A stretch of 64,000 nucleotides of DNA from an uncultured Clostridia bacterium (GTDB lineage Bacteria; Bacillota; Clostridia; Oscillospirales; Oscillospiraceae): contig CAMCRV010000005.1 in assembly GCA_945877365.1 (NCBI GenBank), forward strand, positions 21,778 through 85,777. The letters run 5' to 3'. A program made the translations under genes and the position numbers. The notes under the pieces were generated by a model. It was not told the origin of the DNA. It worked only from the letters and a program-made list of their open reading frames with translations, and did no database searches. This document shows positions 1 through 8,057 of this stretch, piece after piece; position 1 is the stretch's first letter; every line of letters begins with the position of its first letter.

Positions 1-21
1 GTCAAGGAGGGTGCATTTTAA
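1..21 (+). CDS. 3' end of an upstream gene (partial)
   Basis: Reading frame 1 is open from the first base and ends at TAA 19-21, which overlaps the ATG of the next gene (TAATG). Such overlap is typical of translational coupling. From the gene order (FMN domain, 4Fe-4S protein, FAD protein, GXGXG domain) the missing upstream gene would be expected to be the class II glutamine amidotransferase part of a split glutamate synthase, but only six codons are visible, so this is inference. Confidence 0.4.
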   Translation, partial: VKEGAF

Positions 22-1526
22 TGGGTGTGGAATTTTTATATCCGGAATTTGAAGTGGTTCGCAACACCAACCGGTGTATTGCCTGCCGGGTCTGTGAGCG
101 TCAGTGCGCCAACGAGGTGCACCGCTACGACCCCGATGCCAAGTGCATGGTCTGCGATGAAAGCAAGTGCGTCAACTGCCAGCGGTGCGTCAGCCTGTGC
201 CCCACCCGGGCACTGAAGATCGTCAAGAGCGACTGCACCCTCCGGGAAAACGCCAACTGGCAGAATGATACCATCCGGGAGATTTACAAGCAGGCAAACT
301 CCGGCGGTGTGCTGCTGTCCAGCATGGGCAACCCCAAGGAGTTCCCGGTGTACTGGGACAAGATTCTTCTGAACGCCTCTCAGGTTACCAATCCCCCCAT
401 CGACCCCCTCCGGGAGCCTATGGAGACCAAGGTGTTTCTGGGCAGAAAGCCGGAGAAGATCGAACGGGATGCTTCCGGCAACATTATCTGCGACCTGCCG
501 CCCCAGCTGGAGCTGAGTATGCCGGTGATGTTCTCCGCCATGAGCTACGGCTCCATCAGCTACAACGCCCACGCCAGTCTGGCAAGGGCCGCCCGGGAGC
601 TGGGAATTTACTACAACACCGGCGAAGGCGGCCTCCACGAGGACTTCTATGTCTACGGCGACCGCACCGTGGTGCAGGTGGCCTCCGGTCGTTTCGGTGT
701 CCATAAGGACTATCTGGAGGCCGGTGCTGCCATCGAGATCAAGATGGGTCAGGGCGCAAAGCCCGGCATCGGCGGACACCTCCCTGGTGCCAAGATTGTG
801 GGAGATGTGTCCCGCACCCGGATGGTGCCGGAGGGCTCCGACGCCATCTCCCCGGCACCCCATCACGATATCTATTCCATCGAAGACCTGCGCCAGCTGG
901 TGTACTCTTTGAAGGAGGCCACGCAATACCGCAAGCCCATCATTGTTAAGGTGGCGGCGGTGCACAACATTGCCGCCATTGCCAGCGGCATTGCCCGCAG
1001 CGGCGCGGATATCATCGCCATCGACGGCTTCCGGGGCGGCACCGGCGCGGCTCCCACCCGAATCCGGGACAATGTGGGCATCCCCATTGAGCTGGCACTG
1101 GCTGCCGTGGATCAGCGGCTCCGGGACGAGGGCATCCGCAACCGGGTGTCTCTGGTGGTAGGCGGCAGCATCCGCAGCGCGGCGGATGTGGTAAAGGCCG
1201 TGGCTCTGGGCGCGGATGCCTGCTATATTGCCACCGCAGCGCTGCTGGCTCTGGGCTGTCACCTGTGCCGTAGCTGTCAGGGAGGCAAGTGCAACTGGGG
1301 CATCGCCACCCAGCGTCCGGATCTGGTGAAGCGGCTGAACCCGGATATCGGCAGCCAGCGGCTGGTGAACCTGATGACGGCCTGGCAGCATGAGATCAAG
1401 GAGCTGATGGGCGGCATGGGCATCAATTCCATCGAAGCCCTCTGCGGAAACCGCCTGATGCTCCGGGGCGTGGGGCTGACGGAGAAGGAACTGGAGATTC
1501 TGGGCATCGCCCATGCCGGAGAATAA
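21..1526 (+). CDS. Glutamate synthase FMN-binding (synthase) domain protein with 4Fe-4S ferredoxin head
   Basis: 501 aa. It should carry the central reaction of glutamate synthase: ammonia addition to 2-oxoglutarate on an FMN-containing TIM barrel. The first ~70 residues hold two ferredoxin-type cysteine clusters (CIACRVCERQC and CVNCQRCVSLC). The barrel follows, with GEGGLHEDF near residue 200, KMGQGAKPGIGGHLP near 240, and DGFRGGTGAAP near 340. A cysteine group (CHLCRSCQGGKC) near 415 matches the 3Fe-4S ligands of the family. The enzyme is the stand-alone archaeal/clostridial type in which each domain of GltB is a separate gene. A good RBS (AAGGAGG at 4-10) precedes the ATG. It heads an operon continuing to the ANTAR gene at 5785. 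Confidence 0.93.
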   Translation: MGVEFLYPEFEVVRNTNRCIACRVCERQCANEVHRYDPDAKCMVCDESKCVNCQRCVSLCPTRALKIVKSDCTLRENANWQNDTIREIYKQANSGGVLLSSMGNPKEFPVYWDKILLNASQVTNPPIDPLREPMETKVFLGRKPEKIERDASGNIICDLPPQLELSMPVMFSAMSYGSISYNAHASLARAARELGIYYNTGEGGLHEDFYVYGDRTVVQVASGRFGVHKDYLEAGAAIEIKMGQGAKPGIGGHLPGAKIVGDVSRTRMVPEGSDAISPAPHHDIYSIEDLRQLVYSLKEATQYRKPIIVKVAAVHNIAAIASGIARSGADIIAIDGFRGGTGAAPTRIRDNVGIPIELALAAVDQRLRDEGIRNRVSLVVGGSIRSAADVVKAVALGADACYIATAALLALGCHLCRSCQGGKCNWGIATQRPDLVKRLNPDIGSQRLVNLMTAWQHEIKELMGGMGINSIEALCGNRLMLRGVGLTEKELEILGIAHAGE

Positions 1527-1538
1527 GGAGGCCGCGAC

Positions 1539-1967
1539 ATGAAACGGGTATATGTAAATGAAGAATGGTGCCTTGGGTGCCATCTGTGCGAATATAACTG
1601 CGCCTTTGCCAATTCCGGGGAAACGGACATGGTGAAGGCTCTGAAGGGCAAGCCCATCTTCCCCCGGATCCGGGTGGAGGGGGAGAACCTGATCCACTTT
1701 GCGGTGTCCTGCCGCCATTGTCAGGATCCCATCTGCGTCAACAGCTGCATCTCCGGTGCGCTGAGCGTAAAGGACGGACGGGTCTGCATCGATCACACCC
1801 GGTGCGTGGGCTGCCTGACCTGTATGCTGGTCTGTCCCTATGGCGCCCTGTCAAAGGGGCCGGAGGGAGCCGTCCAGAAGTGCGAGCTGTGTCTGGAAAA
1901 CGCCTGCGGGGAGCCGGCCTGCGTCAAGGGCTGCCCCAACCGGGCCATCGTCTATGAGGAGAGGTGA
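1539..1967 (+). CDS. 4Fe-4S dicluster electron-transfer protein
   Basis: 142 aa iron-sulfur protein of the family that feeds electrons to modular glutamate synthases and related oxidoreductases. Cysteine clusters lie near residues 12-20 (CLGCHLCEYNC), 55-65 (CRHCQDPICVNSC), 85-96 (CVGCLTCMLVC) and 104-120 (CELCLENACGEPAC), enough for about four 4Fe-4S centres as in HycB/DmsB-like ferredoxins. The gene begins 12 nt after the glutamate synthase domain gene, with AAGGAGG as RBS, and its stop lies 5 nt before the chosen start of the FAD protein. It probably shuttles electrons between that FAD protein and the FMN/3Fe-4S synthase subunit. Confidence 0.88.
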   Translation: MKRVYVNEEWCLGCHLCEYNCAFANSGETDMVKALKGKPIFPRIRVEGENLIHFAVSCRHCQDPICVNSCISGALSVKDGRVCIDHTRCVGCLTCMLVCPYGALSKGPEGAVQKCELCLENACGEPACVKGCPNRAIVYEER

Positions 1968-1972
1968 GGCAG

Positions 1973-3214
1973 ATGAAGCAATATGTGATCATCGGCAACG
2001 GTGTGGCCGCCACGGGCTGCGTGGAGGGCATCCGCAGCGCAGACCCGGAGGGAAAAATCACCGTGATCTCCGGGGAGAACCGCCCGGTGTACTGCCGCCC
2101 CCTGATCTCCTACTATCTGGAGGGCAAAGCAACCCCGGAAAAGATGAATTACCGCAACCCTGATTTTGCGGAAAAAATGCACTGTGCGTATTTATACGGA
2201 AAGCAAGCTGTGCAGCTGGATGCCAAAACCGTGGTTCTGGACGACGGCACCGTTCTTCCCTATGATGAGGTATGTATTGCCGCAGGCTCCGTACCCTTTG
2301 TGCCCCCCTTTGCCGGGCTGGATACTGTGGAAAAGCAGTTCTCCTTTATGACCATGGACGATGCCCTGGCTCTGGATGCAGCTGTCAACAAGGACAGCCG
2401 GGTGCTGATTGTGGGTGCAGGTCTTATCGGCCTGAAATGCGCCGAGGGTCTCCACGGACGGGTGGCCTCCATCACGGTCTGTGACCTGGCAGACCGGGTG
2501 CTGTCCAGCATCCTGGACACCCGGAGTGCCGCCGTGATGCGGCAGCATCTGGAAGAAAACGGGATTCATCTTCTGCTGGGAGATACGGTTTCTCGGTTTG
2601 AGAAGAATGTGGCTTCTATGCGCAGCGGCACGGAGGTAGAATTTGATGTGCTGGTGCTGGCGGTGGGCGTAAAGGCCAACACCGCACTGGCCCGTCAGGC
2701 TGGGGCGGAGGTTAACCGGGGCATTCTGGTGAACGAAAAAATGGAGACCACCGTGCCCGGCATCTTCGCCGCCGGAGACTGCACCGAGGGCATGGATGCC
2801 TCTCTGGGTCAGCGCCGGGTGCTGGCCATTCTGCCCAATGCCTATTTACAGGGCAGATGCGCCGGCATCAACATGGCAGGGGGGAATGCCGTCCATGACC
2901 GGGCCATTCCCATGAACTCTCTGGGTCTGCTGGGGCTGCATGCCATGACCGCCGGAACCGCCTTCTCCGAGGCTGACGGCGGCAGCATGGTGGAGGAGAA
3001 GAGCGAGGCAGGCTGGAAGCGTTTCTTCCTCAAGGACGGATATTTGACGGGCTTCATGCTGCTGGGAGATGTGGACAGAGCCGGAATCTACACGGCCCTG
3101 ATCCGGGAGAAGACCCCTCTGGATTCCATCGACTTTGCAGCGCTGAAAAAAAGTCCCACTTTGGCGGCAATGCCCAAAGAAAACCGTAGAAAAAAGCTGG
3201 GAGGTGTGGTATAA
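1973..3214 (+). CDS. FAD/NAD(P)-dependent oxidoreductase of the glutamate synthase complex
   Basis: 413 aa pyridine nucleotide-disulfide oxidoreductase of the NADH:rubredoxin/nitrite reductase class I type. The N-terminal FAD dinucleotide fold is GNGVAATG at residue 7. A second Rossmann motif (VGAGLIGLKCAE) near residue 150 would bind NAD(P)H. The ATG-like FAD motif IFAAGDCTEG is near residue 263. There is no redox-active CxxC pair. The likely role is electron supply to the 4Fe-4S protein and glutamate synthase. GTG at 1964 is a longer alternative start, but ATG 1973 is preceded by GAGGAGAGG and gives the canonical MKQYVIIG opening. Confidence 0.88.
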   Translation: MKQYVIIGNGVAATGCVEGIRSADPEGKITVISGENRPVYCRPLISYYLEGKATPEKMNYRNPDFAEKMHCAYLYGKQAVQLDAKTVVLDDGTVLPYDEVCIAAGSVPFVPPFAGLDTVEKQFSFMTMDDALALDAAVNKDSRVLIVGAGLIGLKCAEGLHGRVASITVCDLADRVLSSILDTRSAAVMRQHLEENGIHLLLGDTVSRFEKNVASMRSGTEVEFDVLVLAVGVKANTALARQAGAEVNRGILVNEKMETTVPGIFAAGDCTEGMDASLGQRRVLAILPNAYLQGRCAGINMAGGNAVHDRAIPMNSLGLLGLHAMTAGTAFSEADGGSMVEEKSEAGWKRFFLKDGYLTGFMLLGDVDRAGIYTALIREKTPLDSIDFAALKKSPTLAAMPKENRRKKLGGVV

Positions 3215-3216
3215 CT

Positions 3217-3939
3217 ATGGTAGTGATCGATGCAAAGGATAAGCAGAGCCGGGAACTCAACGACCTGATCCGCGGAGCAGGGGAGGAATGCACCGTAACC
3301 GGCTGCTGCGGTCAGCGGTTTCTGGGAGCCGGAATGTCCGGCGTGAACATCACCATGGAGGGCATCCCCGGAAACGCTTTGGGAGCCTACCTCAACGGCG
3401 CGCAGATTACCGTCCACGGCAACGCACAGGATGCCGTGGGAGATACCATGAATGACGGACGGATTGTGGTGCACGGCAGCATCGGCGATGCCGCAGGCTA
3501 CGCCATGCGGGGCGGAGAGATCTTCGTTCAGGGAAATGCCGGCTATCGGGCCGGAATCCACATGAAGGAATACGGGAAGAAGATCCCGGTTATGGTCATC
3601 GGCGGCTGCGCCGGCAGCTTTCTGGGGGAATATCAGGCCGGCGGCATCCTTCTGGTGCTGGGTCTCAATGCCCAGGGAAAGCCTGTTGTCAATAATTTCC
3701 CCTGCACCGGTATGCACGGCGGAAGGCTGATTCTTCGGGGGGATGTCTCCGGACTGAGCTTCCCCGGACAGGTCACCGCCAGACCGGCCGGAGCTGAGGA
3801 TATGGAACTGATTGCAAAGTATGTAAAGACCTATTGTGACCTGTTTGGAGGGGACTGTGGGGACATTCTGAAGGCTCCCTTCACTGTGGTCAGCCCGGAC
3901 AGCAGCAACCCCTATAAGCAGATGTATGTAGCAAATTAA
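3217..3939 (+). CDS. Glutamate synthase GXGXG (alpha subunit C-terminal) domain protein
   Basis: 240 aa right-handed beta-helix domain corresponding to the C-terminal part of GltB. Glycine-rich repeats (GAGMSGVNITMEG, GNAQDAVGDTMNDG, GSIGDAAGYAMRGG) run from about residue 30 to 120, as in the GXGXG family, which structurally supports the synthase and ammonia channel. It starts 2 nt after the FAD gene stop, with GGGAGGTG as RBS. Together with the FMN domain, 4Fe-4S and FAD genes it completes a GltB-like enzyme from separate polypeptides. Confidence 0.9.
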   Translation: MVVIDAKDKQSRELNDLIRGAGEECTVTGCCGQRFLGAGMSGVNITMEGIPGNALGAYLNGAQITVHGNAQDAVGDTMNDGRIVVHGSIGDAAGYAMRGGEIFVQGNAGYRAGIHMKEYGKKIPVMVIGGCAGSFLGEYQAGGILLVLGLNAQGKPVVNNFPCTGMHGGRLILRGDVSGLSFPGQVTARPAGAEDMELIAKYVKTYCDLFGGDCGDILKAPFTVVSPDSSNPYKQMYVAN

Positions 3940-3959
3940 CTACGAAAGCAGGATTCGCC

Positions 3960-5168
3960 ATGAAGTACACGCCGCAGGAAGTCATGCAGTATATTCAGGA
4001 GGAGGATGTGAAGTTCATCCGCCTGGCATTTTGCGATGTTTTTGGCCGACCCAGAAACATCTCCATCATGCCCCATGAGCTGGAACGGGCCTTCAAGTAT
4101 GGCATTGCCATCGATGGCTCTGCCATTGCCGGGTTCGGCGACGAGGTACATTCCGACCTGTTTCTGCACCCCGATCCGGCCACCATCACCGTGCTGCCCT
4201 GGCGGCCGGAGAACGGCCGGGTGGTGCGGATGTTCTGCTCCATCGCCCATCCCGACGGCACCGCCTTTGCCCACGACAGCCGGAACATTCTGAAGCAGGC
4301 CATTGCGGATGCAGCCAGAATGGGCTATACCTTCTCCTTCGGATCGGAGCTGGAATTCTATCTGTTCCGGCTGGATGAAGAGGGCAATCCCACCCATATT
4401 CCCTACGACAATGCCACCTATATGGAGGTGGCACCGGAGGACAAGTGCGAAAATGTCCGCCGGGAGATCTGCCTGACCTTGGAGCGGATGGGAATTATGC
4501 CGGAGTCCTCCCACCATGAGGAAGGCCCCGGTCAGAATGAAATTGATTTCCGCTATTCCGACGCCCTCAGCGCGGCGGACAATGCCGTGACCTTCTGCAC
4601 CGTGGTGAAGACCATCGCCGCCCGGAACGGCCTGTTTGCCGATTTTTCCCCAAAGCCCCTGCAGGAGAACCCCGGCAGCGGCTTCCACATCAACATCTCC
4701 GTCAAGGGCGGCGGCGAGATGGTGATGCACCGTGCCATGGGAGGGATCCTGCGGCATATCGGAGATATGACCCTGTTCCTGAACCCCACGGAGCGTTCCT
4801 ACCAGCGGCTGGGAAGTCACAAGGCTCCCAAGTACATCTCCTGGTCCAGCGACAACCGTTCCCAGCTGATCCGGGTGCCCGCGGCGGACGGGGAGTATCG
4901 CCGCTTTGAGCTTCGCAGCCCCGACTGCACCGCCAACCCCTATCTGGCCTTTGCCCTGCTGATCTGGGCGGGGCTGGACGGAATCCTCAACAATATCGCC
5001 CTGCCGGAAAGCTCCAATGTGAATCTGTATACCGCCTCCCCCAGAGACCTTTGGGGGCTGGAAACCCTGCCCCTGACCCGCAATCTGGCGGCAAAGCTGG
5101 CTCTGGCCAGCCCCTTTATCCGGGAGCACCTGCCCCAGTCGCTGATCACTTACTTCTGCGAACGGTAG
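3960..5168 (+). CDS. glnA: Glutamine synthetase, type I-like (short form)
   Basis: 402 aa glutamine synthetase that makes glutamine from glutamate, ammonia and ATP. Visible family motifs are DGSAIAGF (near residue 55), GSELEFYLF (near 125), NEIDFRY (near 195, metal ligands), GSGFHINIS (near 240) and the RFELRSPD region near 320. It is shorter than the usual ~440-470 aa GSI and ends soon after the NPYLAFALLIWAGLDGI helix, with no adenylylation loop. It sits 20 nt after the GXGXG gene, so the operon holds a complete GS-GOGAT ammonia assimilation route. Catalysis is assumed from the conserved motifs. Confidence 0.9.
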   Translation: MKYTPQEVMQYIQEEDVKFIRLAFCDVFGRPRNISIMPHELERAFKYGIAIDGSAIAGFGDEVHSDLFLHPDPATITVLPWRPENGRVVRMFCSIAHPDGTAFAHDSRNILKQAIADAARMGYTFSFGSELEFYLFRLDEEGNPTHIPYDNATYMEVAPEDKCENVRREICLTLERMGIMPESSHHEEGPGQNEIDFRYSDALSAADNAVTFCTVVKTIAARNGLFADFSPKPLQENPGSGFHINISVKGGGEMVMHRAMGGILRHIGDMTLFLNPTERSYQRLGSHKAPKYISWSSDNRSQLIRVPAADGEYRRFELRSPDCTANPYLAFALLIWAGLDGILNNIALPESSNVNLYTASPRDLWGLETLPLTRNLAAKLALASPFIREHLPQSLITYFCER

Positions 5169-5200
5169 TCCCATCGAAATAGCAGAGAGGAGGGAGCGGT

Positions 5201-5785
5201 ATGGTATTCAGCGACCAGACCTACAGCGTGCTGGTAGTTTCGGCTGCCCGGAAGTTCTGCGATGCCATCGCGCCGCTGCTTCCGTATTCTGAGTATTACC
5301 CCGTGTGCTATGTGGACAATATTGCCGCGGCGAAGCGGGAACTGCTGAGCAGGAGCTATGACCTTGTGCTGATCAACGCACCTCTGCCGGATGACTTCGG
5401 CACCCGGTTTGCCATCGACACCAGCGGCAGAGCGGACTGTGCGGTGCTGCTGTTTCTGCGCTCCGAGGTGTATGAAGAGGTGAATTTGAAGGTTCAGCCC
5501 TACGGGGTCTTTACCCTTCAGGTTCCCACGCCGGTGCAGACCCTGAAGCAGGGACTGCAGTGGATGACGGCAGCCAGAGAGCGGCTGCGCCGGCTGGAAA
5601 AGAAAACTGTCAGCATGGAGGAGAAGATGGAGGAGATCCGTCTGGTGAATCGAGCCAAGTGGATTCTCATCGAGCAGCTGAAGATGACGGAGGCAGAGGC
5701 TCACCGCTTCATCGAAAAGCAGGCCATGGATCGGTGCTCTGCCAAAAGGGAGATTGCCCTGGGCATCATCAAAACCTATCAGTAA
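5201..5785 (+). CDS. ANTAR-domain response-regulator-like antiterminator
   Basis: 194 aa. The N-terminal ~120 residues resemble a receiver domain, but the usual phosphoacceptor aspartate site reads VLINAP, so it is probably a pseudo-receiver. A coiled-coil linker (about residues 125-150) leads to a C-terminal ANTAR domain (from about LVNRAKWILIEQLKMTEAEA) with the expected small helical bundle. ANTAR proteins bind dual hexaloop hairpins in nascent RNA and prevent termination, often controlling nitrogen genes. Position at the end of the GS-GOGAT operon suggests autoregulation. I see no dual-hexaloop target inside the operon, so it may lie upstream of the window. RBS AGAGAGGAGGGAG. Confidence 0.87.
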   Translation: MVFSDQTYSVLVVSAARKFCDAIAPLLPYSEYYPVCYVDNIAAAKRELLSRSYDLVLINAPLPDDFGTRFAIDTSGRADCAVLLFLRSEVYEEVNLKVQPYGVFTLQVPTPVQTLKQGLQWMTAARERLRRLEKKTVSMEEKMEEIRLVNRAKWILIEQLKMTEAEAHRFIEKQAMDRCSAKREIALGIIKTYQ

Positions 5786-5803
5786 CTATCTTTGCCTGAT
5801 ATA

Positions 5804-5839
5804 AAAAAGCCCCGAAGCCAAGTTGGCTTCGGGGCTTTT
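5804..5839. terminator. Bidirectional intrinsic terminator
   Basis: A 15-bp stem (AAAAGCCCCGAAGCC / GGCTTCGGGGCTTTT) with a short loop and A/T tracts on both sides separates the plus-strand nitrogen operon from the convergent rplM-rpsI operon. Confidence 0.9.
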
Positions 5840-5863
5840 GCTGCCAAGGGAAAGAGAAACGGA

Positions 5864-6268
5864 TTATCTCTTGGAGAACTGGGGAGCGCGACGGGCGGCC
5901 TTCAGACCGTACTTCTTTCTCTCCTTCATTCTGGGGTCGCGGGTCATGAAGCCAGCGGCCTTCAGGGAAGCGCGGTTCTCGGGGTTCAGTGCCACCAGAG
6001 CACGGGACAGGCCGTGACGGATAGCGCCGGCCTGGCCGGAAACGCCGCCGCCGGCGACGGTGACAGCGATGTCAACCTTGCCCAGCATATCGGTGGTGAC
6101 CAGGGGCTGACGGACGATCAGCTTCAGGGTCTCCAGACCGAAGTAGTCGTCGATGTCGCGGCCGTTGATGATGATGGAGCCGGTGCCGTTCTCGTAAACG
6201 CGAACCCGGGCCACGGAGGACTTACGACGGCCGGTGCCGTAAAAATACTTCTTCTTGCTCTCGTACAT
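5864..6268 (-). CDS. rpsI: 30S ribosomal protein S9
   Basis: 134 aa, the normal length for S9. It opens with [17 protein letters not shown] and ends in the conserved basic tail ([23 protein letters not shown]), whose C-terminal arginine reaches the ribosomal P site. It lies 16 nt downstream of rplM in the conserved rplM-rpsI pair and is transcribed from the promoter upstream of rplM. Confidence 0.97.
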   Translation of the reverse strand: MYESKKKYFYGTGRRKSSVARVRVYENGTGSIIINGRDIDDYFGLETLKLIVRQPLVTTDMLGKVDIAVTVAGGGVSGQAGAIRHGLSRALVALNPENRASLKAAGFMTRDPRMKERKKYGLKAARRAPQFSKR

Positions 6269-6284
6269 TCTAAGTTACCTCCAA

Positions 6285-6716
6285 TTAGTCCAGGGTCCAG
6301 GCTTCGGGCTTCTGTGCGGCATGGGGATGCTCAGCGCCCTTGTACAGGTGCAGGCGGGTCATGCAGTTGCGGCCCAGGGTGTTCTTGGGCAGCATACCCT
6401 TGACGGCCAGCTCCATAGCGTAGTCGGAGCGATTCTCCATCATGATGCGGGCCTTGGTCTCCTTCAGGCCGCCGATCCAGCCGGAAACACGGTAGTAGGT
6501 CTTCTGCTCCAGCTTCTTGCCGGTGAGAATAGCCTTGTCGGTGTTGATGATGATGACATAGTCGCCGCAGTCAACATTGGGGGTGAAATCGACCTTGTTC
6601 TTGCCGCGCAGCAGGTTGGCAGCGGTGACAGCGGTGCGGCCCAGGGGCTTGCCGGCTGCATCGATGACATACCACTTGCGCTCCAGGGTCTCCTTCTTCA
6701 GCAGGGTAGTGGACAT
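6285..6716 (-). CDS. rplM: 50S ribosomal protein L13
   Basis: 143 aa L13, an early-assembly large-subunit protein. The signature WYVIDAAGKPLGRTA is near residue 15 and GDYVIIINTDK near 50, with GMLPKNTLGR near 105. It is first gene of the rplM-rpsI operon. A near-consensus promoter lies about 80 nt upstream and a palindrome in the leader (6758-6772) could take part in the autoregulation known for this operon in Firmicutes. Confidence 0.97.
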   Translation of the reverse strand: MSTTLLKKETLERKWYVIDAAGKPLGRTAVTAANLLRGKNKVDFTPNVDCGDYVIIINTDKAILTGKKLEQKTYYRVSGWIGGLKETKARIMMENRSDYAMELAVKGMLPKNTLGRNCMTRLHLYKGAEHPHAAQKPEAWTLD

Positions 6717-6793
6717 TATGCGTTCCTCCAGTTAGGTAAAATATTTTGACATTTCACTGTACTTGAAGTACAATAGCTTCAAATCGCCTGATT

Positions 6794-6822
6794 CTTATAC
6801 CATATTAAAAATCAAATGTCAA
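6794..6822 (-). promoter_or_regulatory. Promoter of rplM-rpsI
   Basis: On the minus strand TTGACA (6822-6817), a 17-nt spacer and TATAAG (6799-6794). The predicted leader of ~70 nt contains the perfect palindrome TGTACTTGAAGTACA at 6758-6772, a possible L13-type leader hairpin. Confidence 0.8.
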
Positions 6823-6830
6823 CAGCTATT

Positions 6831-6859
6831 TTGTGAAAATTTGTGAAATCCGATATAAA
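6831..6859 (+). promoter_or_regulatory. Probable ttcA promoter
   Basis: TTGTGA, 17-nt spacer, TATAAA, about 80 nt before the ttcA start and partly back-to-back with the rplM promoter. The leader also holds the direct repeat TTAAATACTCC / GTAAATACTCC. Confidence 0.5.
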
Positions 6860-6940
6860 CTCGTAAATACTCCATTATGCTCTTAAATACTCCTGTTTTC
6901 TCACACTCTATTTTTAAAAATATACGGAGGAATTCCAACA

Positions 6941-7681
6941 ATGCAAAAGCTAATGGGTCTTGTCCGCCGGTGCGTGGACGACTATCATATGATTGAAGCC
7001 GGGGACAAAATCGCCGTAGGTGTCTCCGGTGGAAAGGACTCGCTGGTGCTGCTGGTGCTGCTGGCCGGCCTGCGGGAATACTTCGACAAGCCCTATGAAT
7101 TGGAAGCCATTACCATCGACATGGGACTGGGCATGGACTACAGCGGCGTGCAGGCGCTGTGTGACCGGCTGGAGGTTCCCTATACCATTGTGGAAACCCA
7201 GATTGCCCCCATCATTTTTGACCACCGGAAGGAGAAGAATCCCTGCTCCATGTGCGCCAAGATGCGCCGGGGAGCGCTGAATCAGGCTATTCTGGAAAAG
7301 GGCTTCAACAAGCTGGCTCTGGGGCATCACTACGACGATGCGGTGGAAACTTTCCTCATGTCTTTGATTTTTGAGGGGCGTATCAGCTGCTTCCAGCCGG
7401 TGACCAATCTGGACAGAACCGGCATCATCCAGATTCGCCCCATGCTCTATATCCATGAGCGGACGGTGGACAACTTTGCGGTGCGGCAGAATCTGCCGGT
7501 GCTGGAAAACCGCTGCCCTGTGGACAAAACCACCAAGCGGGCGGAGATCAAGGAGCTGATCTACACCCTGAGCCAGACCTACCCCGACCTGAAGGAGCGG
7601 ATCTTCGGCGCCATGCAGCGCTTTCCCTTGCCGGAGTGGGAGCCTCAGGGGCGGTACAAGCGGCCAAAAGAGCAGGAATAA
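6941..7681 (+). CDS. ttcA: TtcA-like tRNA 2-thiocytidine biosynthesis ATPase
   Basis: 246 aa PP-loop protein of the TtcA/TtuA family that thiolates cytidine 32 (or a related base) of tRNA. The ATP-binding SGGKDS motif is near residue 30, and CSMCAKMRRG near 103 supplies the CxxC pair that binds the 4Fe-4S cluster. GHHYDDAVETFLM near 127 is the second conserved nucleotide/tRNA motif. The length fits the short TtcA group, without extra zinc fingers. RBS CGGAGGAATT. Exact target base cannot be read from sequence. Confidence 0.88.
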   Translation: MQKLMGLVRRCVDDYHMIEAGDKIAVGVSGGKDSLVLLVLLAGLREYFDKPYELEAITIDMGLGMDYSGVQALCDRLEVPYTIVETQIAPIIFDHRKEKNPCSMCAKMRRGALNQAILEKGFNKLALGHHYDDAVETFLMSLIFEGRISCFQPVTNLDRTGIIQIRPMLYIHERTVDNFAVRQNLPVLENRCPVDKTTKRAEIKELIYTLSQTYPDLKERIFGAMQRFPLPEWEPQGRYKRPKEQE

Positions 7682-7697
7682 ACCGGTTGGAAAAGGG

Positions 7698-7736
7698 AAA
7701 TACTTCCTCCGAAGATCATCAACGGAGGAAGTATTT
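7698..7736 (+). promoter_or_regulatory. Hairpin that sequesters the ribosome binding site
   Basis: A perfect 14-bp inverted repeat (AAATACTTCCTCCG at 7698-7711, its complement at 7723-7736, 11-nt loop) contains the GGAGG of the next gene in its right arm and ends one base before that gene's ATG. It could be the ttcA terminator, a translational switch, or both. Confidence 0.75.
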
Positions 7737-7737
7737 T

Positions 7738-7995
7738 ATGGTCAAAGGCATATCCCGGCAGGTCATCGTGGTGAACGCCCCGGATCCCAAGCTGTTTGAG
7801 CAGGCCATTTTTATTCTGAAGGACAATATGGGTGACGGAGTCACCAACGAGGCACTGCTGAAGGAAGCGACTCAGGTGATCCGGGGAGCGGAGGTTCGAC
7901 AGAAAAAGCGGCATTTTTACCTGTACGGTGCCGTCTGGGCCTGCGCCGGTGCGTTTCTGACAGGAATTGTGTGGCTGTGTACGGTACTGTTTTAG
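7738..7995 (+). CDS. Conserved small protein with a C-terminal membrane segment
   Basis: 85 aa, function unknown. Residues 1-55 are soluble and mixed alpha/beta (RQVIVVNAPDPKLFEQAIFI near residues 6-25), followed by basic RQKKRHFYLYGAVWA and one hydrophobic helix ending at the C-terminus, so it may be a tail-anchored protein. Upstream in-frame starts exist, but ATG 7738 directly follows the GGAGG of the hairpin at 7698-7736, so translation is probably controlled by that structure. I have seen similar proteins loosely labelled as translation initiation factor in clostridial genomes, but nothing here supports that. Confidence 0.7.
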   Translation: MVKGISRQVIVVNAPDPKLFEQAIFILKDNMGDGVTNEALLKEATQVIRGAEVRQKKRHFYLYGAVWACAGAFLTGIVWLCTVLF

Positions 7996-7996
7996 C

Positions 7997-8025
7997 TTGC
8001 AGAGGAGATTGTGCCGTGGTATAAT
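7997..8025 (+). promoter_or_regulatory. Promoter of the dus gene
   Basis: TTGCAG, 17-nt spacer and perfect TATAAT, ending 32 nt before the chosen ATG at 8058. Confidence 0.75.
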
Positions 8026-8057
8026 CCCCGGTGAATTGCATCGAAAGAGAGAAAGCT

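Noticed and set aside
36..1796. 586-codon minus-strand frame
   Set aside because: Shadow of the glutamate synthase domain gene and the 4Fe-4S protein gene.
6717..6793. T-box or other riboswitch in the rplM leader
   Set aside because: Only a short palindrome is present; no T-box sequence (UGGN-containing block) or known riboswitch core.
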